54,542 nucleotides of DNA from Bacillota bacterium (lineage in GTDB: Bacteria; Bacillota; Clostridia; Tissierellales; Sedimentibacteraceae). A program made the position numbers and the translations under genes. Where the stretch lies: NCBI GenBank assembly GCA_023453025.1, contig JAEXUD010000071.1, positions 1-54,542 of the forward strand, read 5' to 3'. Shown one piece after another: positions 6,906-14,819 of the stretch. The notes beneath the pieces are model-generated. The model had not been told where the DNA came from. It made no database searches and saw nothing but the letters and a program-made list of their open reading frames with translations. Numbering within the stretch: the first letter of the stretch is position 1; each line of letters starts with the position of its first letter.

Positions 6906-8996
6906 ATGGAGACTGAAATCGTTGGCATAAAGAAAGTTAAAGAATTTTTAAGTAAAAACAATATTCATCTTTTTCAAAATTTTATTTTTATAACTATTTT
7001 ATTAGGACTGCTTTATCTTAATAAGTTGAATTATTATATATTTCATTCAACTGCTGAAATTTTTAGTTGCATAATAGCTGGTGGAGTATTGATGATTTCA
7101 CTTAGCACCTATAAAATAACTAAAAATAATTTTTTTATGTTCTTAGGAATTGGACATTTATTTATTTTAACATTGGATGTATTTCACACAATAACATTTG
7201 ATAATATACTTGCATCATCTCAATTTGTATATGACATAGATACAAGATTTTGGATTGCAGCAAGATATCTTGAGCTTATGACATATTCTCTTTCTTTTAT
7301 ATTCTTATTTAAGAAAAATAAAAAGTTTAATTTTTATGTAGTATTTTTTGTATATTATGCAATTACTTTATTTTTATTTTTTGATATTATAAATTTTAAT
7401 AAATTTATTCCGGTAATGCGCCTGGCATATACCGGGATTACCGATTCTAAAATATATTTGGAATATTTTGCGGCAATTGGATTTTTAATATGCTGTTTAA
7501 TATTGTATTTTGCGAGGAATAAAATTGATAAAAGCTTATATATTTTTTTAGAAATTTCGTTGTTGTTAAAGGTCTTTACAGAATTGCTTTATACTATGCA
7601 TACCAGTGCTGCTGATTATTACATTGTTATAGGACAACTATTAAAGGTAATTTCTTACTATTCTTTGTATTTAGGAATAATTGTAAATGGTCTTGAAAGA
7701 CCCTTTGATATGAATAAACATAATTTAGACAGCATGGATAATGACTTGAAGAAAAAAGAAAATCAGCGAAAGTACATTGAGGAAATATTCTATCAAAATG
7801 AGCAGTGCTATAATTGGATTATCAACAATTCCAGCAGTGGAATAATTATAATCAGAAACAATAAGCTTGTCTATGCAAATGAAACAGCAATAAATATGGT
7901 AGGGGCAAAGGACTTACAGGAAATTGTAGGAAGAGAAGTAAAGGAATTTTTGTTTGATAATACCATCGATATAAATAATATAGGTGAAAGCAGTAATACG
8001 CTTCATTTTAATAATTTGAAGCTATTAAAATTAAACAAAGATACATTAGATGTAGAATACACTATACACAATATTATTTATAGGGGAACTCCTGCATATT
8101 TAGCCATGATTAAAGATACAAGATTAAAGAAAGAAATAAATAATTTAAAAAATAATTTAATGGAGAATAAAATTGAATTAAATAAGTCAAATGAATTTAA
8201 TAAAGTATTGACAGAATTTTTTTCAAATATTTCTCATGATTTGAAAACACCTATAAATGTTATATTAAGTGCGGTTCAATTGCTGATATTAAAGCAAAAA
8301 AACGGAATTACAGCTGAGTTTATAGATCAGCTTAACAGATTTTTGATAATAATAAAACAAAACGGCTTCAGGCTTATAAGGCTTGTAAATAATTTAGTTG
8401 ACATATCAAAATTTGAATCAGGATTTTTAAAACTTGAACTGAAAAATCATAATATTGTCAGCATTGTTGAAGATATAACCACGTCAGTAGGTGATTATAT
8501 AAAGCTAAAAGGCGTGAATATAACATTTGATACAGATGTGGAAGAGAGGATGATTGCGATTGATGCTGATAAAATTGAAAGAATTTTATTGAATTTATTG
8601 TCTAACGCTGTAAAGTTCACTGACATTGGTGATGAAATATTTGTTTATATAGAGGACAATGATGATTTTGTGAAAATTAGAGTAAAGGATACAGGGGTTG
8701 GTATTCCGGAAGATAAATTAAAAGTTATATTTGACAGGTTCGGTCAGGTTGAAGATACTCTCACAAGAAACAAGGATGGAAGCGGTATAGGATTATCATT
8801 AGTAAAATCCTTGACTGAAATGCATAGTGGCAGCATTAAAGTAAAAAGTAAAGTGGGGGAAGGCAGTGAATTTATTGTTGAATTGCCTGTGAGATTAACA
8901 GAAGAGTGCGATTCTAAAATTACAGATAATATCAGCAATTATAATAACATTGACAAGGTTTTAATAGAATTTTCTGATATATACTCTATTAATTAA
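6906..8996 (+). CDS. membrane sensor histidine kinase with MASE3 and PAS domains
   Basis: 696 residues behind AAGGGGG. The N-terminus (~20-265) holds 7-8 hydrophobic helices of MASE3 type (HSTAEIFSCIIAGGV, LDVFHTI, WIAARYLE). Then come a coiled linker and a PAS domain (~300-410, NNSSSGIIIIRNNKLVYANETA). The HisKA domain has phospho-acceptor H444 in ISHDLKTP. The HATPase domain has the N box (LLNLLSNAVKFTD), G1 (DTGVGIPED), F (DRFGQVED) and G2 (GSGIGLSLVK). All kinase motifs are intact. No response regulator gene is adjacent, so it is an orphan here. The downstream FMN-binding protein has its own promoter but lies only 104 bp away in the same direction. Signal unknown; MASE3 is a membrane sensor module. 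Confidence 0.92.
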   Translation: METEIVGIKKVKEFLSKNNIHLFQNFIFITILLGLLYLNKLNYYIFHSTAEIFSCIIAGGVLMISLSTYKITKNNFFMFLGIGHLFILTLDVFHTITFDNILASSQFVYDIDTRFWIAARYLELMTYSLSFIFLFKKNKKFNFYVVFFVYYAITLFLFFDIINFNKFIPVMRLAYTGITDSKIYLEYFAAIGFLICCLILYFARNKIDKSLYIFLEISLLLKVFTELLYTMHTSAADYYIVIGQLLKVISYYSLYLGIIVNGLERPFDMNKHNLDSMDNDLKKKENQRKYIEEIFYQNEQCYNWIINNSSSGIIIIRNNKLVYANETAINMVGAKDLQEIVGREVKEFLFDNTIDINNIGESSNTLHFNNLKLLKLNKDTLDVEYTIHNIIYRGTPAYLAMIKDTRLKKEINNLKNNLMENKIELNKSNEFNKVLTEFFSNISHDLKTPINVILSAVQLLILKQKNGITAEFIDQLNRFLIIIKQNGFRLIRLVNNLVDISKFESGFLKLELKNHNIVSIVEDITTSVGDYIKLKGVNITFDTDVEERMIAIDADKIERILLNLLSNAVKFTDIGDEIFVYIEDNDDFVKIRVKDTGVGIPEDKLKVIFDRFGQVEDTLTRNKDGSGIGLSLVKSLTEMHSGSIKVKSKVGEGSEFIVELPVRLTEECDSKITDNISNYNNIDKVLIEFSDIYSIN

Positions 8997-9037
8997 ATTA
9001 TTAAATTAAATCACTAGTTTTTGCTTAAATTAGATTA

Positions 9038-9066
9038 TTTACAATTAAAATAAAAGCTGTTATAAT
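9038..9066 (+). promoter_or_regulatory. sigma-A promoter of the FMN-binding protein
   Basis: TTTACA (9038-9043), 17-nt spacer, TATAAT (9061-9066), 35 nt before the ATG with GGAGGAAG in between. Confidence 0.7.
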
Positions 9067-9100
9067 ATGAATTGTTTGATTTAAATAATAGGAGGAAGAA

Positions 9101-10291
9101 ATGAAAAAAGGTATATTAGCTTTAGTAGTAATAGTATTGTCATATGCAATATTAACTGTTGGAACTAATCTAGTTGGAACAACAGGTGAAACATTTACAG
9201 GAACAGCAAATGGTTTTGGTGGAGAGGTATCTGTATCTGTTCTTATGGATGGAGATAAAATAGTAAGTGTCATTGCAACAGGTGCAAACGAAACTTCAGG
9301 AATTGGTTCAAATGCTATTGACAAGCTTCCTGCAAAAATAGTAGAGGCAAACTCAACAGATGTTGATGTTATATCAGGTGCAACAATTACAAGCAAAGCT
9401 ATACTGGCAGCAGTTAACAGTGCGTTGGGCATAGAAACAGCTGCAGAAGAGACAAAAGAAGAGACTTCTGCTGAAATACCGGAAGGAGCATTGACAGGAA
9501 CAGCTAAAGGCTTTGGAGGTGATGTAACTGTTTATGTTGTTATGGATGGAGACAAAATTGTAAGCGTAGAAGCAAATGGACCAGATGAAACTCCTGGAAT
9601 AGGCTCAAACGCTATAGATCAGCTTCCTGCAAAAATAGTTGAAGCAAATTCTGCAGATGTTGATGTGGTGTCAGGCGCAACATATACAAGCAAAGCCATA
9701 ATTGAAGCGGTTAAAATTGCTTTAGAAGGCAGCTCAGCACCAGAAGAACCTGCTGCTGCTGACGGAGCGTTGACAGGAACAGCTGAAGGTTTTGGAGGAG
9801 ATGTAACCGTAACAGTTGTTATGGATGGAGATAAGATTGTAAGTGTAGAAGCAAATGGACCGGATGAAACTCCCGGAATAGGCTCAAACGCTATAGAACA
9901 GCTTCCTGCGAAAATAGTTGAAGCAAATTCTGCAGATGTTGATGTGGTATCAGGTGCAACATATACAAGCAAAGCCATAATTGAAGCGGTTAAAATTGCT
10001 TTAGAAGGCGGCTCAGTGCCAGAAGAACCTGCAGCTGCGGCTGACGGGGTGTTGACAGGAACAGCTGAAGGTTTTGGAGGAGATGTAACCGTAACAGTTG
10101 TTATGGATGGAGATAAGATTGTAAGTGTAGAAGCAAATGGACCGGATGAAACTCCTGGAATAGGCTCAAACGCTATAGAACAGCTTCCTGCAAAAATAGT
10201 TGAAGCAAATTCTGCAGATGTTGATGTGGTATCAGGTGCAACTTACACAAGCAAAGCAATAATTGAGGCGGTTAATAACGCTATAAAGTAA
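9101..10291 (+). CDS. extracytoplasmic protein with four tandem FMN-binding domains
   Basis: 396 residues. An N-terminal hydrophobic segment (~4-22) with no lipobox would act as signal peptide or membrane anchor. Four FMN_bind domains follow (~31-110, ~130-209, ~223-302, ~317-396). Each starts with [LF]TGTAxGFGG, continues with MDGDKIVSV and GIGSNAI, and ends with the flavinylation motif DV[IV]SGAT[IY]TSKA. The predicted FMN-ester threonines are T95, T194, T287 and T381, which would be modified by an ApbE flavin transferase; none is encoded here. Short Ala/Glu/Pro linkers separate the domains. Tandem flavinylated proteins carry electrons outside the membrane in flavin-based extracellular electron transfer, and that role is inferred here. 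Domains 3 and 4 are almost identical at DNA level. Confidence 0.9.
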   Translation: MKKGILALVVIVLSYAILTVGTNLVGTTGETFTGTANGFGGEVSVSVLMDGDKIVSVIATGANETSGIGSNAIDKLPAKIVEANSTDVDVISGATITSKAILAAVNSALGIETAAEETKEETSAEIPEGALTGTAKGFGGDVTVYVVMDGDKIVSVEANGPDETPGIGSNAIDQLPAKIVEANSADVDVVSGATYTSKAIIEAVKIALEGSSAPEEPAAADGALTGTAEGFGGDVTVTVVMDGDKIVSVEANGPDETPGIGSNAIEQLPAKIVEANSADVDVVSGATYTSKAIIEAVKIALEGGSVPEEPAAAADGVLTGTAEGFGGDVTVTVVMDGDKIVSVEANGPDETPGIGSNAIEQLPAKIVEANSADVDVVSGATYTSKAIIEAVNNAIK

Positions 10292-10300
10292 TAAAATATC

Positions 10301-10333
10301 AGGCGGTTCATAAAAAATGGACTGCCTTTTTTA
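10301..10333 (+). terminator. intrinsic terminator after the FMN-binding gene
   Basis: AGGCGGTTCA (10301-10310) pairs with TGGACTGCCT (10318-10327) using two G-U pairs and is followed by TTTTTTATT. It lies between two convergent genes. Confidence 0.8.
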
Positions 10334-10352
10334 TTATAAGTTAACAAATTGA

Positions 10353-12014
10353 CTAATGCTGGACAGCAATTTGATTTGCAACCCATTTTCCGGTTTGTAA
10401 AGCACCTTGCATCCACCCTGGCTTAGTAGATAAATGCTCGCCCGCAAAATATAATCGGTTATTATACTCAGGTAAAAGCATATTGTAGGCCAAGTCAATT
10501 TTTTGTCCTGGATATGCCGCCGCAAATGCACCTCTGGACCACTGCTCTGTATTCCAGAAAACAGTCTTGTATAAATCAACTAAATCATTCAGGTATCCTG
10601 GAGGCGTTCCGTGAACACTTTCTATGTCACCTTTAATAATTTCAAAACGTCTTATTGGATTTTGGTTGCTCAGCCGGATTGAATCCATTCCTAAGTTATA
10701 AGATGCTAACAGAACGCCCGGTTGATTTGGGCTGCATTCTTCACCTTCACATCCTATATGGTCAGGAGGATATACAATTGTTTGAATTATCAGGTCCGTA
10801 AATGAAATTCCTCCATTAATTCTGCCAAAAGGTTCATCTTCTTCCCAAAAACGTTTATTGCATAGAAATATAGTCTTTTGTGCATCCATATAATTAAACT
10901 CTCGTATAGCCTGCATTTTTTGTTCGCTTAAATAAGGATATAATCTGATATCTCTCAGCGTGGAATAGGGAATTGTACAGACAACTATATCAAATGTTTC
11001 AGAAATCTCATTGCTAATTGGAACTTTGTAATGAATGGTTACATTATTTTCATCATCTTGAGTTATTCCATTAACTATGTAACCCAGTTTAATGTTTACC
11101 TTCCCCAACTGCTCGGATTGCCGTTCTAATTCAGGCGGATTGTCATTTGTCAATGAATTTATAAATGCTAAAGGAAGATTTACCATACCGTAAGCAATTC
11201 TATATGTATTAAGAAAATCGAATGTGTAAATACTTGTCAAATTTTCATCATGACTTATATTGAGCGCGGAACCGGCAAAAGGATCAACAGCTGTAAATAA
11301 ATCAATGAAACCTTGACTTAAACCAAGCATTTCTATTGCTTGTCGGTTGCTTATATTAGAGAGCGAAGCATATTCCGGGGAATAAACAGGCATGATTTTT
11401 AAAATTTCAGTTCGTTGCTCCGGAGTAAGATTATTTAACGTTGTTTCTGTTGCATAGCTTACAAGTTCATTCCATGGAGTATTTCTTTCTGCTTCAGTAA
11501 GACTGTAAAATGGGTAAAGAAATCTTTCAATATTTTCACCTGAACGAGTACGCCTCAATCTTACATTATGGGCATATATAAAATTATTCGCATTTGGTGA
11601 CGACAGTGATTCTGTGTTCAAATTAAACAAGTTTATATAATACCATGTTGTTTCATGAGAGACAGGAATTCTCATGGGACCAAATTCCCCGATATATTTT
11701 CTTGAATTGTTAAAATATTGAGTATAAACTCTTCCCCCTATCCTGGTTTCATTTGCATCAAAAATAGTTATATCAGCTCCAAGCTTCCTAAGCTCATAAG
11801 CAGCAGAAAGTCCTGCAAGTCCTCCTCCGATGATCCCTATATTTAGATTTTTTAAACTCATAGGAGCGGCATAATTCAGTATATCCTGAGGCGGACCTAA
11901 TAATTCTATTATGTTTTCATAATCTTCCGGTCTTCCTGCTACTGCTAAGTTTTGATATAGTATTTCATGACGTTGTTTATCAGTTGGGTTGTAAAAAATG
12001 GTTTGCATGGACAT
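10353..12014 (-). CDS. flavin-containing amine oxidase family protein
   Basis: ATG at 12014 is chosen because AGGGGG lies ~8 nt upstream; the product has 553 residues and no export signal. A dinucleotide-binding motif sits at residues 58-75 (NIGIIGGGLAGLSAAYELR), followed by FDANETRIGGRVYT, the second FAD contact typical of monoamine/amino-acid oxidases. The C-terminal FAD block YFAGEHLSTKPGWMQGALQTG is intact. The ~50-residue N-terminal extension and the size resemble L-amino acid oxidase / tryptophan-2-monooxygenase-like enzymes rather than protoporphyrinogen oxidases. It should oxidise an amine or amino acid with FAD. The electron acceptor in an anaerobe is unclear. No partner gene adjoins it. 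Confidence 0.82.
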   Translation of the reverse strand: MSMQTIFYNPTDKQRHEILYQNLAVAGRPEDYENIIELLGPPQDILNYAAPMSLKNLNIGIIGGGLAGLSAAYELRKLGADITIFDANETRIGGRVYTQYFNNSRKYIGEFGPMRIPVSHETTWYYINLFNLNTESLSSPNANNFIYAHNVRLRRTRSGENIERFLYPFYSLTEAERNTPWNELVSYATETTLNNLTPEQRTEILKIMPVYSPEYASLSNISNRQAIEMLGLSQGFIDLFTAVDPFAGSALNISHDENLTSIYTFDFLNTYRIAYGMVNLPLAFINSLTNDNPPELERQSEQLGKVNIKLGYIVNGITQDDENNVTIHYKVPISNEISETFDIVVCTIPYSTLRDIRLYPYLSEQKMQAIREFNYMDAQKTIFLCNKRFWEEDEPFGRINGGISFTDLIIQTIVYPPDHIGCEGEECSPNQPGVLLASYNLGMDSIRLSNQNPIRRFEIIKGDIESVHGTPPGYLNDLVDLYKTVFWNTEQWSRGAFAAAYPGQKIDLAYNMLLPEYNNRLYFAGEHLSTKPGWMQGALQTGKWVANQIAVQH

Positions 12015-12161
12015 AAAAAAATTCCCCCTTATATGTAAATAAAAATTAATCAATATTAGTTTACATGTTAAAAATATATTAAGGTTAATGAAAATTATGA
12101 TAGTTGACTTGTATGTGAGAAAAATGTATTATTATGTTTAGAAAGCGTTATCGGAGGCTAT

Positions 12162-12740
12162 ATGAAAAATTTGGAAAAAGTAACCTTGTGGACCAGACAG
12201 CATAAAAACAGCTTAGAGGAACTTAATAATAACGGTGTGATTAGAATTAAAAGAAAGCATCTCGAAGAAAAATTTGATGATATTACCGAATATATAGTTT
12301 ATTTGTACAAATGGTTTACTGCAGCTGCAGAAAAACTTGTTCCTAAGCCTGACAATGTTGAATTTCCGGTATGGTGTTCAGTGAGTGAAAAAAATATGCT
12401 AAGACCAACGGTGGATGAGATTGTCTATGTGCTTGAGGTGAACAAATCAGAAATAATTTATTTTGACGGTTCGAAATGGGATTATGTACTAAACCATCAT
12501 TATATACCTAAGAATGAGACGGATGCTTCAGAATATGCAAAAGAGTTAGAGGCTAAAGGACTTGAAAATTCATTTTCATTTATAAATGAAAAAACAGCAC
12601 ATTTTTACCCTCAGGAAAGAAAAAAAATAATGGAAAGCTGGTATAGAGTATTTGAAATAGAGGAGTGGGATGTATTCAAGGTGCAGGCAAATATTTGGGA
12701 AATAAAACCTGAAATGATTAAGGATATTATATATTCTTAA
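12162..12740 (+). CDS. DUF3841-like protein
   Basis: 192 residues, soluble. It begins KVTLWTRQHKNSLEELNNNGVIRIKRKHLEE and includes YKWFTAAAEKLVPKP, FPVWCSVSEKNMLRPTVDEIVYVLEV and HFYPQERKKIMESWYRVFEI. The opening L-W-x-x-Q and the F-P-[VI]-W arrangement match my memory of DUF3841. There is no catalytic motif I can name. It is a single gene, transcribed divergently from the amine oxidase. The promoter of the next gene starts 26 nt after its stop, and no terminator is evident between them. Confidence 0.65.
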   Translation: MKNLEKVTLWTRQHKNSLEELNNNGVIRIKRKHLEEKFDDITEYIVYLYKWFTAAAEKLVPKPDNVEFPVWCSVSEKNMLRPTVDEIVYVLEVNKSEIIYFDGSKWDYVLNHHYIPKNETDASEYAKELEAKGLENSFSFINEKTAHFYPQERKKIMESWYRVFEIEEWDVFKVQANIWEIKPEMIKDIIYS

Positions 12741-12765
12741 TAAATTAAATCTTAAAATAATTTAA

Positions 12766-12794
12766 TTGACAGACAAGCTTTTATATGCTATATT
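12766..12794 (+). promoter_or_regulatory. sigma-A promoter of the nucleobase permease
   Basis: TTGACA (12766-12771), 17-nt spacer, TATATT (12789-12794). The predicted start near 12801 gives an unusually long leader of ~240 nt before the ATG at 13044. Confidence 0.75.
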
Positions 12795-12800
12795 GATTTA

Positions 12801-12897
12801 AATTAATCTTTAACTCGGTACCGTGATACCGTCAAGATATGAATATCTCTATTTGTAATGTTTATAATAATCCTGACGGTCGGTCCAGGATTTTTTT
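12801..12897 (+). promoter_or_regulatory. attenuator-like leader with mutually exclusive stems
   Basis: Three hairpins can be read: CGGTA/TACCG (12816-12820/12827-12831), AGATA/TATCT (12836-12847), and an intrinsic terminator AATCCTG/CAGGATT (12869-12875/12886-12892) with a T7 tract. Alternatively ACCGTCA (12828-12834) pairs perfectly with TGACGGT (12874-12880), which disrupts both hairpin 1 and the terminator. This is the layout of a ligand- or protein-controlled attenuator. The sequence does not match the purine riboswitch core or the PyrR-binding loop as I remember them. The class is therefore unknown. Confidence 0.5.
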
Positions 12898-13016
12898 ATG
12901 TCCCAACCATATTTTATAGACCTTAGGAAGATAATATCGGTAGGTCAAACGCAATGAGTTCCAAATTTATGCAAAATAAGAAACTGATAAATTTGTGAAT
13001 GGGACTGCGTGTATTG
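12898..13016 (+). repeat. interspersed structured element, copy 1
   Basis: About 118 bp, starting ATGTCCCAACC. Hairpin a is ACCATATTTTAT/ATAATATCGGT (12906-12917/12931-12941, imperfect). It is followed by GGTAGGTCA, then nested hairpin b with outer stem ACGCA/TGCGT (12949-12953/13006-13010) and inner stem TTCCAAATTTAT/ATAAATTTG-T-GAA (12959-12970/12987-12999). It aligns over its full length with 41759-41877. The pairings are preserved by paired substitutions. Here it lies in the 5' leader of the permease, just after the attenuator terminator. Confidence 0.65.
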
Positions 13017-13043
13017 CAATAATTTAAACTTATGGAGGTATTT

Positions 13044-14399
13044 ATGTCAACAAAAAATGAAGTGTTTGGTTATTTGCCAGATGAACGTCCGCCAATTATA
13101 GGACTTATATTCTTTGCATTACAACAAATAGTGGTAATGTTCCCTGCAACAGTGTTGGTTGCCCTTATTACAGGCTTTCACGTTTCAACTACAATCTTTG
13201 CCAGCGGCTTGGCAACATTAGGTTTCATTTTAGTAACAGGAAGGCAAATTCCGCTTTACTATGGTTCCAGCTTTTCTTATATAGCAGCAATTGCTTCAAT
13301 TATGAGCGCAGAGGCATTTGCAGCTTATTCACTCAATGATAAAATCTCAATTGCACAATTTGGTATTATAATGTCAGGTTTCGTTTCAATAATAGCCGGT
13401 TTCATTATTAAGCGTTCAGGAAAAGAAACAATAGATAAGGTTCTTCCTGCCACAGTAACAGGAAGCATTGCAATTATAATAGGATTATCACTTGCAGCTA
13501 ATGCAATGACTAATGCAGCAGCTGTTCCGGCTGGAGTGTCAGAAGCTCAGGCACTTACTGCCGGGGGAATGGCATGGATTATTGCCATAATAACGTTAAT
13601 TTCTACTATATTGTATTCGGTATATTTAAAGGGCAGCTTAAGTCAGCTTCCGATTCTTTTCGGATTACTTACCGGTTATGCTGCTGCTTTAATTATTGGT
13701 AACATAACAGGAATTCCTTTTATAACATTTAATACAATTGAATCAGCAAGTATACTTAATCTTCCGACGTTTACACTTCCTAAACCATCATTAACAGCCG
13801 TAGTGGCAATTATGCCAATAGCAATAGCAACAATTCCGGAATCTACTGCTCATGTATATCAATTAGATATTTATGTTAATGACCTGGCAAGGAAAAAAGG
13901 TGTTGACAAAAAATATGACATTGAAAATAAATTGGGACTTAATTTAATAGGCGACGGTATAGGAGACATAATATCTGGCTTTATAGGTGGTCCTGCCGGA
14001 ACAAACTATGGTGAAAATATAAGCGCTATGGCTATCTCTAAAAATTTCTCTATTCATGTCTTGATGTTAGCGGCTATATTCACAATGATAATTTCTTGTT
14101 TTACACCGCTTATCAATATAATTTACTCAATACCTACATGTGTGATAGGTGGATTGTCAATTTACTTGTTTGGCGTTATAGCGGCACAAGGGATTACAAT
14201 TATGATGGATAAGAAGGTTGACATGTTCAGCTCAAAAAATTTAGCTGTAATAGCAGTTATACTGATAGTGGGTCTTGGTGGAAGCTTTGGTTTCCCCGGA
14301 GGAATGATTCCAATGTTTGGTATACAGGTTCCTGCAATCGCAACTGCTGCTGTTGTGGGCATAGTACTGAATCTGCTGCTTTCTATGGGTAATAAATAG
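13044..14399 (+). CDS. NCS2-family nucleobase:cation symporter (uracil permease-like)
   Basis: ATG at 13044 follows GGAGGT, which itself overlaps an earlier in-frame ATG. 451 residues with ~14 membrane segments. Family landmarks are LQQIVVMFPATVLV in TM1, IPESTAHVYQ in TM8 and GGPAGTNYGENISAMAI in TM10. By alignment from memory with UraA, the Glu and His of TM8 (E-x3-H) and the Glu of TM10, all substrate contacts, are present, pointing to uracil-type rather than AzgA-type substrates. The TM1 position that is usually Gln-His is Gln-Gln here. The product imports a nucleobase with H+ or Na+. It is expressed from its own promoter through a long leader with an attenuator and a repeat element. Confidence 0.88.
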   Translation: MSTKNEVFGYLPDERPPIIGLIFFALQQIVVMFPATVLVALITGFHVSTTIFASGLATLGFILVTGRQIPLYYGSSFSYIAAIASIMSAEAFAAYSLNDKISIAQFGIIMSGFVSIIAGFIIKRSGKETIDKVLPATVTGSIAIIIGLSLAANAMTNAAAVPAGVSEAQALTAGGMAWIIAIITLISTILYSVYLKGSLSQLPILFGLLTGYAAALIIGNITGIPFITFNTIESASILNLPTFTLPKPSLTAVVAIMPIAIATIPESTAHVYQLDIYVNDLARKKGVDKKYDIENKLGLNLIGDGIGDIISGFIGGPAGTNYGENISAMAISKNFSIHVLMLAAIFTMIISCFTPLINIIYSIPTCVIGGLSIYLFGVIAAQGITIMMDKKVDMFSSKNLAVIAVILIVGLGGSFGFPGGMIPMFGIQVPAIATAAVVGIVLNLLLSMGNK

Positions 14400-14409
14400 C
14401 AGATAAATA

Positions 14410-14457
14410 ACAGACTGAAGTTTTTTTGTTAAGCAAAACCTCAGTCTGTATTTTAAA
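14410..14457 (+). terminator. intrinsic terminator of the nucleobase permease
   Basis: ACAGACTGA (14410-14418) pairs with TCAGTCTGT (14441-14449), extended inside by GTTTT/AAAAC, then ATTTT. Confidence 0.8.
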
Positions 14458-14819
14458 CAATTATTCATAAAACTTGATTTTTAATAATATTCTATATAAG
14501 TAAATACTAATATTTATTTTATATATTGAATATTATTTTTTATATTGAAATTTTAATTTAATTTCTTTGTTAAATTAAAATTTATTATAGACAAGTAGTT
14601 TCTTTTATAATATAATAATCTTGTGCAACGTTTTCCAAAATATTGGGGATGATGTATTGATTTTAAAAACAAATTTTTAATGAGTAAATACTCAATTAAT
14701 AAGAGGGGAGGCGAGGTTCAGCTTAGAAAGGAATTATAGTAATATTAATTAGCTAGAATTTTTAGTTGTCACGTCAAGATTTTGGAATTTATAAAAAAAT
14801 TTGGAAGGAAGGTGTTTTA
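14458..14819 (+). promoter_or_regulatory. AT-rich gap and leader before the NSS transporter
   Basis: 362 nt without a credible gene. It contains a perfect 14-bp inverted repeat AAATTTTAATTTAA/TTAAATTAAAATTT (14548-14561/14570-14583). A TATAAT lies near 14610 without a well-spaced -35. A palindrome TGAGTAAATACTCA occurs near 14680-14693. A purine-rich GAGGGGAGGCGAGG stretch at ~14703 is followed by further small hairpins before the ribosome site GGAAGG. I recognise no riboswitch or T-box in it. Confidence 0.4.

Noticed and set aside
9025..9432. Minus-strand frame opposite the FMN-binding gene
   Set aside because: It mirrors the repetitive coding strand and covers the promoter of the real gene.
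12801..12897. Purine riboswitch before the nucleobase permease
   Set aside because: ATAATCC occurs (12866-12873) but the three-way-junction loops (ATATGG, GTTTCTACC) and the closing stem are absent.
14700..14819. T-box or lysine riboswitch before the NSS transporter
   Set aside because: No T-box sequence (GGGTGGnACC), specifier stem or lysine aptamer core is seen in the purine-rich leader.
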